Below are positions 9,186 to 18,301 of a stretch of DNA of 64,000 nucleotides, piece by piece. The DNA comes from Dyella_B humi (GTDB lineage Bacteria; Pseudomonadota; Gammaproteobacteria; Xanthomonadales; Rhodanobacteraceae). The notes under the pieces are model-generated. The model searched no databases. It worked only from the letters and a program-made list of their open reading frames with translations, and had not been told where the DNA came from. Position 1 is the first letter of the stretch. Each line of letters begins with the position of its first letter. The stretch spans positions 434,001 to 498,000 of the forward strand of contig NZ_JADIKI010000022.1 in assembly GCF_044904605.1 (NCBI RefSeq). The letters run 5' to 3'. The translations under genes and the position numbers were made by a program.

Positions 9186-10444
9186 GCGAGATTCGTACAT
9201 TGGCCCTGGCGTGCAAGGATGCCTCGCAAGCGATGTTTGCGCTGGATACTGAAACCAAGCGCACGCTGCTGCACGATATGGCTGCAGCACTGGAAGCGCA
9301 GCGCGATGCGATTCTCGCGGCGAACGCGCGCGATCTGCAGCAAGCCACGGCAAAAGGCATTCAGGGCGCGATGCTCGATCGTCTGCGACTGAATGAATCA
9401 AGATTGGCCGGCATTGCCACTGCTGTGCGCGAAATCGCCGGGTTGCCCGATCCCGTAGGTTTGGTCACCCGACACGACACGCGCCCGAACGGTCTCGAAG
9501 TGGAACGCGTGCGCATACCGCTTGGCGTCATCGCGATGATCTACGAAGCACGTCCCAACGTAACCGCCGATGCAGCGGCGCTATGCCTAATGGCGGGCAA
9601 TGCCGTGATCCTGCGCGGCGGCTCTGAAGCCTTGCACTCCAACATGGCGATTGCGTCGGCTTTACATACGGCCTTTGAAAAGCACGACATTCCAACGGCT
9701 GCAGTGACTTTGATCGAAGACCTTCGTCGTGAAACGATGGTGGAGCTGCTGCAGCTCAGCGACATCGTGGACTTGGCGATCCCACGCGGTGGCGAAGGGT
9801 TGATTCATTTCGTTGCCGAACATGCGCGCGTGCCGGTGATCAAACACTACAAAGGTGTATGTCATCTGTTTGTGGATGCATCGGCCGATGAAGCGCTGGC
9901 GTTGAACTTATTGGTCGATGGCAAGACATCGCGTCCCGGTGTTTGCAATGCTTTGGAAACCCTGCTGGTGCATCGCGATATCGCCACCTCATTCCTGCCG
10001 AGAGCGGTGCAAGTGCTGCAGGAATGCGGTGTCGAACTGCGCGGCTGTGAGCGTTCGCGCGCATTGGTCGAAGGCATACGCCCGGCCACCGATGACGACT
10101 ACGCCGCTGAATTCCTCGACCTTATCCTCGCCGTGCGCGTCGTCGACGACCTCGGCATGGCCATCGGCCATATCCAGCGTTTTGGTTCCGATCACACCGA
10201 AGTCATCGCCACGCGCAACGATGAAGCGGCGCGGCGCTTCGTACAGGCCATTCGTTCGGCTGTCGTGATGGTCAACGCCTCATCGCGTTTTTCCGATGGC
10301 GGCGAGTTAGGACTTGGCGCCGAGATCGGCATCTCCACCACGCGGCTGCACGCGTATGGGCCGATGGGTGCAGAAGCGTTGACGGTGGAGCGATTTATCG
10401 TGCGCGGCGACGGACAGGTACGACACCCGCAGAGCAAGCTATAA
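9182..10444 (+). CDS. proA: Glutamate-5-semialdehyde dehydrogenase
   Basis: 420 residues, normal for ProA. Aldehyde-dehydrogenase-like fold with IPLGVIAMIYEARPNVT near the NADP site and KTSRPGVCNALETLLVH carrying the active-site Cys. The C-terminal HTEVIATRNDEAARRF and ASSRFSDGGELGLGAEIGIST segments are typical. Makes glutamate semialdehyde from the ProB product. The ATGA overlap with proB suggests coupled synthesis of the labile-intermediate enzyme pair. Confidence 0.97.
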   Translation: MSEIRTLALACKDASQAMFALDTETKRTLLHDMAAALEAQRDAILAANARDLQQATAKGIQGAMLDRLRLNESRLAGIATAVREIAGLPDPVGLVTRHDTRPNGLEVERVRIPLGVIAMIYEARPNVTADAAALCLMAGNAVILRGGSEALHSNMAIASALHTAFEKHDIPTAAVTLIEDLRRETMVELLQLSDIVDLAIPRGGEGLIHFVAEHARVPVIKHYKGVCHLFVDASADEALALNLLVDGKTSRPGVCNALETLLVHRDIATSFLPRAVQVLQECGVELRGCERSRALVEGIRPATDDDYAAEFLDLILAVRVVDDLGMAIGHIQRFGSDHTEVIATRNDEAARRFVQAIRSAVVMVNASSRFSDGGELGLGAEIGISTTRLHAYGPMGAEALTVERFIVRGDGQVRHPQSKL

Positions 10445-10460
10445 CCAACAGGGGATATTC

Positions 10461-10829
10461 ATGGAAAGCGAGTCGACCCAGGCGGACATCGTGCGCCCGG
10501 TGCAGGAGCAATTGGACGCGTACAACGCGAAAGATATCGACCGCTTCATGCAATGGTGGGCGGACGATTGCCAGTACTACGCTTTTCCTTCGGAATTGCT
10601 CGCGCAAGGTGCGGCGCAGATCCGCGAGCGTCATGTCGAGCGCTTCAAAGAGCCGAATCTGCATGGGCGCCTGATCCATCGCATGATGGTCGGCAATATG
10701 GTGGTCGATCAGGAACTGGTGACGCGTAACTTTCCTGAAGGCGTAGGCGAGATTGACGTGATCGCTATCTACGAGGTCAAAGCAGGCAAGATAGCTTCGG
10801 CTTGGTTCAAGCTTGGTCCACGCCGATAG
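10461..10829 (+). CDS. NTF2-like / SnoaL-type protein
   Basis: 122 residues, with AGGGGATATTC as a plausible ribosome binding site. The pattern VQEQLDAYNAKDIDRFMQWWADDCQYYAFP near the N-terminus and EIDVIAIYEVKAGKIASAWF near the C-terminus match the cone-shaped NTF2-like fold (steroid-isomerase/SnoaL group). No catalytic set is recognisable, so no function is assigned. It is last in the arg/pro series and ends 4 nt before a palindromic repeat. Confidence 0.75.
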   Translation: MESESTQADIVRPVQEQLDAYNAKDIDRFMQWWADDCQYYAFPSELLAQGAAQIRERHVERFKEPNLHGRLIHRMMVGNMVVDQELVTRNFPEGVGEIDVIAIYEVKAGKIASAWFKLGPRR

Positions 10830-10833
10830 GTTT

Positions 10834-10869
10834 GTAGGCTGGGGTGAGCATATGCGAACCCCAACCTAC
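10834..10869. repeat. GTAGGYTGGGGT palindrome, copy 1
   Basis: A 12-bp imperfect inverted repeat (GTAGGCTGGGGT and ACCCCAACCTAC) around a 12-nt loop, lying between two convergent genes. A near copy lies at 27178-27213 in the same kind of position. Probably a REP-like hairpin that can act as a bidirectional transcription stop, though no T-run is present. Confidence 0.75.
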
Positions 10870-10893
10870 ACGATCCTTCTTAAGGATGATGCA

Positions 10894-12174
10894 TCAGGTT
10901 TGCGTTTTCCAACGCCTGACCATCTGCGCAAACGCCAAGCAGTCTGCAAACCGGTTGTACAAGGGTGCTGGCGAAATCCGAATCACATCTGGCTCGCGCC
11001 AATCACCGATTATGCCGTTATCGATCAGATACTCGAACAATGCGCGCCCTTGCGCACGGCCGCCGAGCACGCGGATGGAGAGCTGCGCACCGCGACGTTC
11101 GGGTTCCTTCGGCGTGACAACTTCCAGTACGTCAGGCAGCTGCGTTTGCACCAGCCATTCCAGATAGCCGGTGAGCTGCAGGGACTTTTCGCGTAGGCGT
11201 TGCATGCCAGCGCGATGGAAGATTTCCAGCGATACGCGTAGTGGCGCCAGGGCGAGAATGGGCGGATTGGAAAGTTGCCAACCGTCCGCGCCGGCTGTGG
11301 GTTCGAATTCCGGGCCCATCTGGAAGCGGGTGGTTTTGTCGTGGCCCCACCAGCCGGCGAAGCGCGGCAGGGCGGCACGAGCGTGACGTGCGTGCACGAA
11401 TGCACCGCCTACGGCGCCCGGGCCGCTGTTGAGGTATTTGTAGCTGCACCAGATGGCGAAATCCGCGCCGCTGTCGTGCAGTTGCAAAGGTAGGTTGCCG
11501 ACTGCGTGGGCGAGGTCGAAGCCCACGTTGCAGCCTTGCTTGTGCGCAAGTTCGGTGATCGCTTTCAAGTCGAAAACCTGACCGGTGCGGTATTGCACGC
11601 CGGGCAACAGCACCAATGCGATGCGTGAACCGTGTTCGGCAAGCACGCGTTCGATGGCGGCCATCGAGATCGTGCCGTTGGGTTCATCGCCTTCCAATTC
11701 GATCAGCGACAGCGTCGGGCTGAAGCCGTGATAGCGGATTTGCGATTCCACCGCGTAGCGATCGGTAGGGAAAGCACCGGCCTCGACCAGAATGGCGTGG
11801 CGATCCGGCGTGGGGCGATAGAAGCTCACCATCATCAGGTGCAGATTCACACCTAAGGTATTCATCGCGACCACTTCATCGGGTTGCGCGCCGACGATTT
11901 CGGCAAGATGGTCGCGTACGAATTCGTGGTAATCCATCCACGGCAGGCGGCCTTTGAAATGGCCCTCTACGCCCAGTTCGCCCCAGTAGTCGAGTTCCGC
12001 GTTGACCGCGTCACGCGCGGTGCGTGGTTGCAAGCCCAGCGAGTTGCCGCAGAAGTAGTGGCTGTCGCCGTTTTCGTGCGGCGGTATCAGGAACTCGTTG
12101 CGGAAGTCGCGCAGCGGATCGGCAGCGTCACGGGCCTGGGCCCATTCGGAGGTGGCTTCGTAAGGTGCGGACAT
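10894..12174 (-). CDS. kynU: Kynureninase
   Basis: 426 residues from ATG at 12174. PLP-enzyme fold type I: the lysine that forms the Schiff base lies in SYKYLNSGPGAVGG (K246), with GFDLAHAVGNLPL upstream. Hydrolyses kynurenine (or 3-hydroxykynurenine) to anthranilate (or 3-hydroxyanthranilate) and alanine. The ACMSD-type gene about 150 nt upstream suggests tryptophan breakdown rather than NAD synthesis. No kynurenine 3-monooxygenase, tryptophan dioxygenase or 3-hydroxyanthranilate dioxygenase is present in the window. Confidence 0.95.
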   Translation of the reverse strand: MSAPYEATSEWAQARDAADPLRDFRNEFLIPPHENGDSHYFCGNSLGLQPRTARDAVNAELDYWGELGVEGHFKGRLPWMDYHEFVRDHLAEIVGAQPDEVVAMNTLGVNLHLMMVSFYRPTPDRHAILVEAGAFPTDRYAVESQIRYHGFSPTLSLIELEGDEPNGTISMAAIERVLAEHGSRIALVLLPGVQYRTGQVFDLKAITELAHKQGCNVGFDLAHAVGNLPLQLHDSGADFAIWCSYKYLNSGPGAVGGAFVHARHARAALPRFAGWWGHDKTTRFQMGPEFEPTAGADGWQLSNPPILALAPLRVSLEIFHRAGMQRLREKSLQLTGYLEWLVQTQLPDVLEVVTPKEPERRGAQLSIRVLGGRAQGRALFEYLIDNGIIGDWREPDVIRISPAPLYNRFADCLAFAQMVRRWKTQT

Positions 12175-12246
12175 CAATGCTTCCCAGCTTGGTTCTTATG
12201 CTGTATTTCGATATCTACGCATTTTGCGCGATGTTTCTCTTTCTTC

Positions 12247-12278
12247 GCCGTCATTTCCGAGAAAGCGGGAATGACGGC
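12247..12278. repeat. CGTCATTCC-type REP hairpin (degenerate)
   Basis: In the 150-nt gap upstream of kynU. A short palindrome, GCCGTCATT...AATGACGGC, with imperfect inner arms. It belongs to the same family as the copies at 20015, 38564, 39882, 58937 and 61414. Confidence 0.7.
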
Positions 12279-12326
12279 AAGGCAAGGTCGAGCGTTCTAA
12301 CAACGCGCAGATACCTGTGTGTTAGG

Positions 12327-12848
12327 TCAAGTATTCAACGTCACGGCAATAGCATTGCAGCCCTTATCGAACGTGTTAGCCCAGGCTTGCCCGGCCTGGC
12401 TGGCCGAAGGGCGCGCGCAGCGCAATTGAATGGCATGGCCGTTGCGGAACCAGTAGCGCTCGACGTAGGTGTACGGCGTGCCGCTTTCGCTGGCGGTGTA
12501 GATGAAGCTGTTCTGGTCGCTCGTCGGACGCGTACCGGGCTGATAATCCTTCAGGTTCTTCGCTTTGCTGACTGCGTTGCTGACGTAGTCGTTGAATTGC
12601 TGCAGATCCGCCACCTGCTTCACCGTGACGGTAACGCGTGCCAGCGTGCTGCTTGCACTCGGCGAAGGGTCAGGCACCTGAAACACACGCACTTCCGGGT
12701 CGCCGTCCACCTGCATGATGCCCACCCAATTGGACGGGGTGCTGAAATGCACGTTGCCGGACGCCATGGTGACATCGTCGGCATGGGCCACGGCGATGCT
12801 GGCCGATAAAAGTAAAGCGGTCACCACCGTGTAACGCCTGACATTCAT
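12327..12848 (-). CDS. Small secreted protein, unknown function
   Basis: 173 residues from the ATG at 12848, which overlaps the stop of the upstream decarboxylase (ATGA). The frame stays open far upstream, but that part is antisense-like shadow of the decarboxylase gene. The N-terminus MNVRRYTVVTALLLSASIAVAHAD is a clear signal peptide with an AHA-D cleavage site. The mature part (about 150 residues) has no recognised domain; it contains a beta-rich VRVFQVPDPSP...LARVTVTVKQV segment and two Cys near the C-terminus (RCARPS, DKGCNA) that could form a disulfide. Co-expression with ACMSD is suggested only by the overlap. Confidence 0.8.
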   Translation of the reverse strand: MNVRRYTVVTALLLSASIAVAHADDVTMASGNVHFSTPSNWVGIMQVDGDPEVRVFQVPDPSPSASSTLARVTVTVKQVADLQQFNDYVSNAVSKAKNLKDYQPGTRPTSDQNSFIYTASESGTPYTYVERYWFRNGHAIQLRCARPSASQAGQAWANTFDKGCNAIAVTLNT

Positions 12849-13879
12849 GCATGTTCCTCGGGATAAGTGGTTTGAACGAAGCGACGTTGCGGCAACCCCA
12901 GCCATTCCAGCGCGGTGCCGTGAAACAGGCGGGCGCGGGTCGGTTCGTCCAAGTGCAGCGACTCGATGCCGCTGCCCGGCTCCTGCTCCCCCAGCGGGAA
13001 AGGATAATCGGTGCCGAGCATCACGCGATCGACGCCGGTCACATCCAAGAGATAGCGCAAGGCCGCGGGGTCGTGCACGCAGGAGTCGAAATACAGCCGT
13101 TTGAGGTATTCGCGCGGATTGCGCGGATTGTCCGTGGCGACCAGGTCCGGCCGCATGCGAAAGCCATGTTCGATGCGGCCGATGGTCCAGGGAAAACTGC
13201 CGCCGCCGTGCGCAAGCATCACGCGCAGTTTGGGCAGCCGTTCCAGCACGCCACCAAAGGCCAGGCAGCACGCCGCGCGCGACTGCTCGGCGGGCATGCC
13301 CACCAGCCACGGCATCCAGTACTTGGGCATGCTGGTCGCGCCCATCATGTCCCACGGATGCACCATGATCGCCGCGCCGAGATCGGCGGCCGCTTCGAAG
13401 AACGGGAACAGCTCCGGCGCGTCCAGATTCCAGTCGTTGCAATGCGAGCCGATCTGCACGCCGCACAAGCCTAGTTCGTCGATGCAGCGTTCCAGTTCGC
13501 GGATGGCCAGTTCCGGCGCTTGCAGCGGCACGGTGCCGATGCCCGCGTAGTGCCTGGGGTAATCCCGGCAGATGTCGCCCATGTGGTCGTTGAGATGCCG
13601 ATGCAGTTCCAGCGCCTGGTAACCCGGCGCCCAATACGAGAACAGCACCGGCACGGTGGAGATCACCTGCACGTTCACACCGAAGCGGGCGTAATCGTCG
13701 ATGCGGTACTGCGGATCGAACGAGGAATCCCACACCTCACGGAAGAATTTGCCGTCCTTGTAGATGCGGTGTCGGCCATCGCTGTGGGTCATCACGGGAA
13801 AGGCTTCGTTGCCGTATTTGACGGCGAGGTTGGGCCAGTCATTCGGGAGAATGTGGGCGTGGGTGTCGATTTTCAGCAT
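12845..13879 (-). CDS. 2-amino-3-carboxymuconate-6-semialdehyde decarboxylase (ACMSD-type amidohydrolase)
   Basis: 344 residues. The N-terminal DTHAHILP supplies the HxH zinc ligands, and HPWDMMG, LAHGGGSFPW and GTDYPFPLGE provide further metal and active-site segments of the ACMSD branch of the amidohydrolase superfamily. The family decarboxylates ACMS downstream of 3-hydroxyanthranilate, diverting tryptophan carbon away from quinolinate and NAD. The neighbouring kynU supports this substrate. A gamma-resorcylate-type or other decarboxylase of the same family cannot be excluded. Confidence 0.88.
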   Translation of the reverse strand: MLKIDTHAHILPNDWPNLAVKYGNEAFPVMTHSDGRHRIYKDGKFFREVWDSSFDPQYRIDDYARFGVNVQVISTVPVLFSYWAPGYQALELHRHLNDHMGDICRDYPRHYAGIGTVPLQAPELAIRELERCIDELGLCGVQIGSHCNDWNLDAPELFPFFEAAADLGAAIMVHPWDMMGATSMPKYWMPWLVGMPAEQSRAACCLAFGGVLERLPKLRVMLAHGGGSFPWTIGRIEHGFRMRPDLVATDNPRNPREYLKRLYFDSCVHDPAALRYLLDVTGVDRVMLGTDYPFPLGEQEPGSGIESLHLDEPTRARLFHGTALEWLGLPQRRFVQTTYPEEHA

Positions 13880-13968
13880 GGCGCAAGTGTAGCGCCTGTC
13901 GGAGTCGTGGGCCGTGAGTGGGGCCAGTTAGGGTGTTAGTCGGCCGGCTTGCGACAGTTGGTAACCGT

Positions 13969-16083
13969 TTACGATTGACGATTCGCGATGCCGGTGCGTT
14001 CCCCTGCTGCTGCCGCTTCCTGCGGCCCGCGCCCTACTACGTGCGCCAGGGTGTTGATGTTGTCCACCAGCCGATCGCTGATGCGCACCAGTTGTTCGGC
14101 ACGTGGGCGATCGTCCGCCATGGCGAGCAAGGTGGAAAGGCTGCGCTGCAATTGGCGCAGTTCAGGTGCCGGCGTTGGCACTTGGTTGTTGCGCAGCGCA
14201 ACAGCCAGGTTGTGCAGATGGGTCGCCGTGCGTTCCAAGAAGTTCGTCACTTCCACCTGTTCGGGCAGGCTGTCGCAGTCATGCAGCAGGGCTTCCAACG
14301 TCATCGTCGTGCGTGCCAGCCGGTTGCCGTTGAGAAAGAGAGCGTTGGCCAGTTCCAGCAGATTCAATGGCGTGGCCGGTTCGGCCTGCATGCGGTCGAT
14401 CGAGGCCTGCGCATTGGTGCGTGCCGTGCGGGCCGCGGTGCGTGTTTCGCGATGGGCGTGGCGCTGCTCCGGACGCGCCAATGCGCGCAGGTAATCCGCA
14501 TACGCATCCAGCATGTCCGACAACCCGGCGCGCGCGCGTACGCGTTCCCAGGTGGGCCAGATTACGTAGGCGAGCAGGGCCATGCCGCTGCCCATTGCAG
14601 TATTGATCACGCGATCCATCACCGCCGTACCGGAATTCACGCCCTCGAACGACAGCAGGATCACCACCGTGCCGGTCAGCGCCGCCACGGCAATGCCGTA
14701 GTGCGCAGTGGCCAGGTAACGGAACGACATGCACAGCACTGCCATCAGCGCCAGGTGCGCCCAAGGATCGTGTGGCGTGATGTGCAGCAGGGCGGTGGTC
14801 AACACCAGGCCGAGAATGGTGCCCACCACGCGCAGCAAGCCGAAATTGAACGTGGCAGCAAAATCTGGGCGCAGCACGATCGCCGCCGTCATCGGCAACC
14901 AGTAGCCATGAGGCAACTGCCACACGCGCGAGACAAGCAAGGCGATGCTCAGGCAAACCGCACAACGCATCGCATGCCGGAACGCCACCGAATGCGTGGT
15001 GAGATTGGCGCGCAGCGTGGCGAGCGCCGAACTGCCGCGCAAGGCACCGGGCAGGCGCGTTTCCGCATCCGCCGCGCGCAGCTCGCCACGTGAGCCGGCC
15101 CAATTCGCATTGCGCACGGCCGCAGCGAGCTGGCCAGAGAGTGCATGAATGTGCGCGGCGACGCTGTCGCTGCGCGTGTGGTTGTCCAGCAAGGCACGCT
15201 CGCTGGCTTGCAGCGTTTGCAGGGCACGTGCAGCTTGTTCCGGCGAATCGCCGCTTTCCAGCGCATCGGCAATCGCGCTGAGCACGCGTGCCGCGTCGGC
15301 GCGGAACATGCCGAGGATGCCAGCCGCGCCATGCAATTCCGCCATCGCGACCAGTTCGAGCCGAAGGCGTTCGGCCAGTTCCAGCAATACGGCGAACGCT
15401 TCCATCGCGCGACCGTGCGCGCGATGGCGGCCGAGCAGCGTTTGCTGCAACGTGGTCATGGCTTCGGTGAGCGCGGGGACGTCTTCTTGGTTCTGCCGGT
15501 TTTCCTTGGCGAGCGAAGCAAGACCGCGATAGACGATAGCCAGCGCGTGTCGTTCCGGACCGTAGCGCTGCAGCGGCCACGCTGCTACGGAAAACAGCGC
15601 CAGCAACAGGCCGCCGGCGAAGATCAGTGATGCGCCGATCAAGGCATGGTCGAGCGTGGTGGGCGTGGCCGCGGTGATCACCAGTAGAATCATGCTGGTC
15701 ATGCCTACGCGCGCGATGTCCACGCCGAACACCACCAGCAAGCCGCCAAAGAAGCCGAAGGCCGCCATCGCCATCAGGATTAGCGGCAGATTGCCGCCGA
15801 TCAGGAAGCCGCACAGCGAAGCGAGCCCCGCCGCCACCGACGCGAGGAAAAGCTGCCACGCGCGCTGGCGATAAGGACCGGGTTGATCGGAGAACATGGT
15901 GTCGAGCGCACCCGCGCCGATCGCCAAGCCCGCTTCCTCGTGCCCGGTCAGCATGCCGACCGCCAGCGGCAGCACCACCGCAGCCGTGTTGCGGATAACC
16001 ACCCACGCCGGCACGTCCGGACGCTTAGTCGCAGTCAGGCTTTGCAGCACGCTGGCGCGTAGGGAGTAGGCTCGGGTGGACAT
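13969..16083 (-). CDS. FUSC/YccS-family inner membrane protein
   Basis: 704 residues. Two blocks of membrane helices: residues about 30-170 (VVLPLAVGMLTG; LFLASVAAGLASLCGFLIGG; LILMAMAAFGFFGGLLVVFGV; LIGASLIFAGGLLLALFSVAAW) and about 370-510 (CAVCLSIALLVSRVWQLPHGYWLPMTAAIVLRP; GTILGLVLTTALL; AALTGTVVILLSF). Each block is followed by a long helical soluble part. The GYWxPMTxxxVxRPD segment is the FUSC hallmark, known from aromatic-acid efflux (AaeB) and fusaric acid resistance proteins. No AaeA-like partner lies beside it, so YccS-like is the safer call. Confidence 0.9.
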   Translation of the reverse strand: MSTRAYSLRASVLQSLTATKRPDVPAWVVIRNTAAVVLPLAVGMLTGHEEAGLAIGAGALDTMFSDQPGPYRQRAWQLFLASVAAGLASLCGFLIGGNLPLILMAMAAFGFFGGLLVVFGVDIARVGMTSMILLVITAATPTTLDHALIGASLIFAGGLLLALFSVAAWPLQRYGPERHALAIVYRGLASLAKENRQNQEDVPALTEAMTTLQQTLLGRHRAHGRAMEAFAVLLELAERLRLELVAMAELHGAAGILGMFRADAARVLSAIADALESGDSPEQAARALQTLQASERALLDNHTRSDSVAAHIHALSGQLAAAVRNANWAGSRGELRAADAETRLPGALRGSSALATLRANLTTHSVAFRHAMRCAVCLSIALLVSRVWQLPHGYWLPMTAAIVLRPDFAATFNFGLLRVVGTILGLVLTTALLHITPHDPWAHLALMAVLCMSFRYLATAHYGIAVAALTGTVVILLSFEGVNSGTAVMDRVINTAMGSGMALLAYVIWPTWERVRARAGLSDMLDAYADYLRALARPEQRHAHRETRTAARTARTNAQASIDRMQAEPATPLNLLELANALFLNGNRLARTTMTLEALLHDCDSLPEQVEVTNFLERTATHLHNLAVALRNNQVPTPAPELRQLQRSLSTLLAMADDRPRAEQLVRISDRLVDNINTLAHVVGRGPQEAAAAGERTGIANRQS

Positions 16084-16153
16084 GGCGGGGAACGATGCCG
16101 GAATGCAACGATTCTGCCTTACCGCTCCGTCCGTGTCGCCTGCTCGTTATACG

Positions 16154-16183
16154 AAAAAACGGCGCCGCGATGGGCGCCGTTTT
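16154..16183 (-). terminator. Rho-independent terminator of efpL
   Basis: An 11-bp stem, AAAACGGCGCC (16156-16166) with GGCGCCGTTTT (16173-16183), 6-nt loop, followed on the - strand by a run of six T. It lies 40 nt after the efpL stop. Confidence 0.85.
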
Positions 16184-16222
16184 GTCATGGTTCAAAGCCG
16201 CCGCTGAAATGCGGCGAACGGA

Positions 16223-16801
16223 TCAGAACGTTTTTTCGGAACCGCGTCCGGCGAACTCGCCGGTGACCGTATTCACCCATACCTTTTCATCATTGGTGAT
16301 GTATTCCGGCACCTGGATTTCGACGCCGGTGTTGAGCTTGGCCGGCTTGGTACGCTTGGTGGCGCTGGCACCTTTCAGTTCCGGCGCGGTGTCGATCACG
16401 GTGAGCAACACGCTGGTCGGCACCTGCAGGCCCACGGGTGCGTCGTCGATCAGTTGCACGTAATAGCCTTCCACGCTTTCAACGATATAGCCAGCGTTGT
16501 CGCCGACCAGTTCAGGGCCGAGCGTGTATTGCGTGTAGTCCTCGTTGTCCATGAACACGTAGGTGTCACCGTCCATGTACGAGAAGTTGGCGGCGCGGCG
16601 CACCAGATCCATTTCCTTCAGATCATCGTCGGCGCGCAGGCTGAGGTCGAACTTGCGTCCGCCCGGAATGGAATACAGCGTGAAGCGGAACGTGACGTTG
16701 CCGCCACGCGCGGTAGGCGAGCTGCGCTCGATGTCGCGCACCTGATAGACGGTGCCTTCGTGTTCGACCACGTTGCCTTTCTTGACGTCGGAAGCTTTCA
16801 T
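16223..16801 (-). CDS. efpL: Elongation factor P-like protein (YeiP/EfpL)
   Basis: 192 residues, three-domain EF-P layout. The tip loop reads SPTARGGNV (residues about 28-36), the YeiP/EfpL type, with an Arg where canonical EF-P carries the modified Lys. The FSYMDGDTYVFMDNEDYTQYTL and KGASATKRTKPAKLNTG segments also match YeiP. EfpL relieves ribosome stalling at proline-containing motifs without the EF-P modification. Single gene with its own terminator. A canonical efp would be expected elsewhere in the genome. Confidence 0.92.
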   Translation of the reverse strand: MKASDVKKGNVVEHEGTVYQVRDIERSSPTARGGNVTFRFTLYSIPGGRKFDLSLRADDDLKEMDLVRRAANFSYMDGDTYVFMDNEDYTQYTLGPELVGDNAGYIVESVEGYYVQLIDDAPVGLQVPTSVLLTVIDTAPELKGASATKRTKPAKLNTGVEIQVPEYITNDEKVWVNTVTGEFAGRGSEKTF

Positions 16802-16837
16802 GGGAAGAGTCGATAGTTGGAAATAAAGGGGCGATTG

Positions 16838-17605
16838 TTACTTTGGCTGCAGTCGCACCGCGCCATCCAGGCGAATCGTTTCGCCGTTGATGTAGCGATT
16901 GCCGAGGATGAATGCCACGGTGGCGGCGAACTCTTCCGGCTTGCCAAGGCGCGACGGGAAGGGGATGGAAGCCGCCAGCGATTCCTGCACCTGCGGCGGC
17001 ATACCGTCCACCATCGGCGTCCAGAAGATGCCCGGCGCAATGGTCGCCACGCGGATGCCGAAGCGCGACAGCTCGCGCGCCATCGGCAAGGTCATGGCCA
17101 CCACGCCACCCTTGGATGCTGAGTAGGCAGCCTGGCCGATCTGGCCTTCATAGGCCGCAACGCTGGCAGTGTTGATGATCACGCCGCGCTCGCCGTCTTC
17201 GCCAGCTTCGTTGTTCTGCATCAGTGCCGCGCCGGCCTTGGCAACGTTGAAGCTGCCGACCAGGTTCACCATTACAGTGGCGGAAAACGTGCTCAACGCC
17301 ATCGGGCCTTCCTTGCCCAGCACGCGACCGGCGCCAAGGATGCCGGCGCAGTTCATCACGACGTTCAGTCCGCCCAAGGCATCGCGAGCCGCGGCAACAT
17401 TCGCGCTCACGCTTTCTTCGGAGGTGACATCGGTACGGAAGAAGCGAGCGTTGCTGCCGAGCGTCTTGGCCGCTTCCTGGCCTTTCTCTTCATTGACGTC
17501 GAACAGGGCGACGCGGCCGCCATGGGCCACCAGATGCTGAGCCACCGCATGGCCGAGACCCGAGGCGCCGCCGGTCACGACGGCTTTGACTTGATTGAGC
17601 TGCAT
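16838..17605 (-). CDS. HSD10-type 3-hydroxyacyl-CoA dehydrogenase (SDR)
   Basis: 255 residues starting at MQLNQVKAVVTGG; the open frame runs further upstream but without support. Classical SDR: TGGASGLG nucleotide loop, NCAG, Ser in NTASVAAYEG and the YSASK catalytic pair. The overall sequence, including PFPSRLGKPEEFAATV and the INGETIRLDGA end, matches the HSD17B10 / 2-methyl-3-hydroxybutyryl-CoA dehydrogenase group. This would fit isoleucine or fatty acid degradation, in line with the branched-chain catabolic genes from 20 kb onward. Confidence 0.85.
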   Translation of the reverse strand: MQLNQVKAVVTGGASGLGHAVAQHLVAHGGRVALFDVNEEKGQEAAKTLGSNARFFRTDVTSEESVSANVAAARDALGGLNVVMNCAGILGAGRVLGKEGPMALSTFSATVMVNLVGSFNVAKAGAALMQNNEAGEDGERGVIINTASVAAYEGQIGQAAYSASKGGVVAMTLPMARELSRFGIRVATIAPGIFWTPMVDGMPPQVQESLAASIPFPSRLGKPEEFAATVAFILGNRYINGETIRLDGAVRLQPK

Positions 17606-17875
17606 GGAACGTCCCGTAAAGCGAAAACCGCAATGGTAGCGCAGCGCCTTGCCTGCTGGCGTTGGATGGCTTCTGCATCCAAACCAAACGGAAAGAGTCC
17701 TCTCAACATGGCATTCACACCGCATTCGAGAGGCTGACGCGATCCTGACGCTTCGCATCGAGAACATGCCTTCATTTCAGGCGATGCCAAGCAAATCAAT
17801 GGATTGCATCGTCGTCCATAAGGAGCGTGAACCCATGCGATTCCCGTGCAGTTTCACTTTTACGAGGAGTACGCC

Positions 17876-18214
17876 ATGAAGAAACAGTTGGCAGCGATCG
17901 CCTTTTGCGGCGTGATGCTGGTCTCGTCGCAATTTGCGTTGGCCCAGGCCTACCGCCCTGGGCCGCCTCCACCGCCTCCCGCAAAGCACTATCGCGGCAT
18001 GTACGACCAGGGTCGGCATGAAGGCTGGTACAAGCGCGGGGGTTACGTTCCGAAGACCTATCGCAGCAGCAGGTATGTGGTGAGCGACTGGCGTCGCTAT
18101 CGCCTTAATCCACCGCCGCGTGGTTACCAGTACATCCGTAGCGACAACGGTGATTTCCTGCTGGCAGCCGTTGCCACCGGCGCGATCATGAGCATCATTG
18201 CCGCCGGTCGTTAG
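17876..18214 (+). CDS. RcnB-like periplasmic protein
   Basis: 112 residues from the ATG at 17876, with GAGGAG as a good ribosome binding site 6 nt before it. Signal peptide MKKQLAAIAFCGVMLVSSQFALAQ; the mature part is short and basic with a proline run, YKRGGYVPKTYRSSRYVVSDWRRYRL and a C-terminal hydrophobic segment. The KYVVxDWRxYxLxxPPxGYxW pattern is that of RcnB proteins, periplasmic factors linked to Ni/Co homeostasis in E. coli. Many genomes carry several paralogues with no proven metal role. Confidence 0.85.
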   Translation: MKKQLAAIAFCGVMLVSSQFALAQAYRPGPPPPPPAKHYRGMYDQGRHEGWYKRGGYVPKTYRSSRYVVSDWRRYRLNPPPRGYQYIRSDNGDFLLAAVATGAIMSIIAAGR

Positions 18215-18234
18215 CGCGGGAGCGCTTATCGGCA

Positions 18235-18260
18235 AACCATGGCGCTTTTGCGCCATGGTT
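18235..18260. terminator. Hairpin between convergent genes
   Basis: Perfect 11-bp stem AACCATGGCGC / GCGCCATGGTT with a 4-nt TTTT loop, 20 nt after the RcnB-like stop and before the convergent acetyltransferase end. No long T-run, so termination efficiency is uncertain. Confidence 0.6.
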
Positions 18261-18301
18261 CGGGGAAACATCAGTGCAGGCAGTCCGTGGCTTGAGAACG
18301 T

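Noticed and set aside
12849..13733. Upstream extension of the small secreted protein to 468 residues
   Set aside because: The extension reads the decarboxylase gene in another frame. The signal peptide at 12848 marks the real start.
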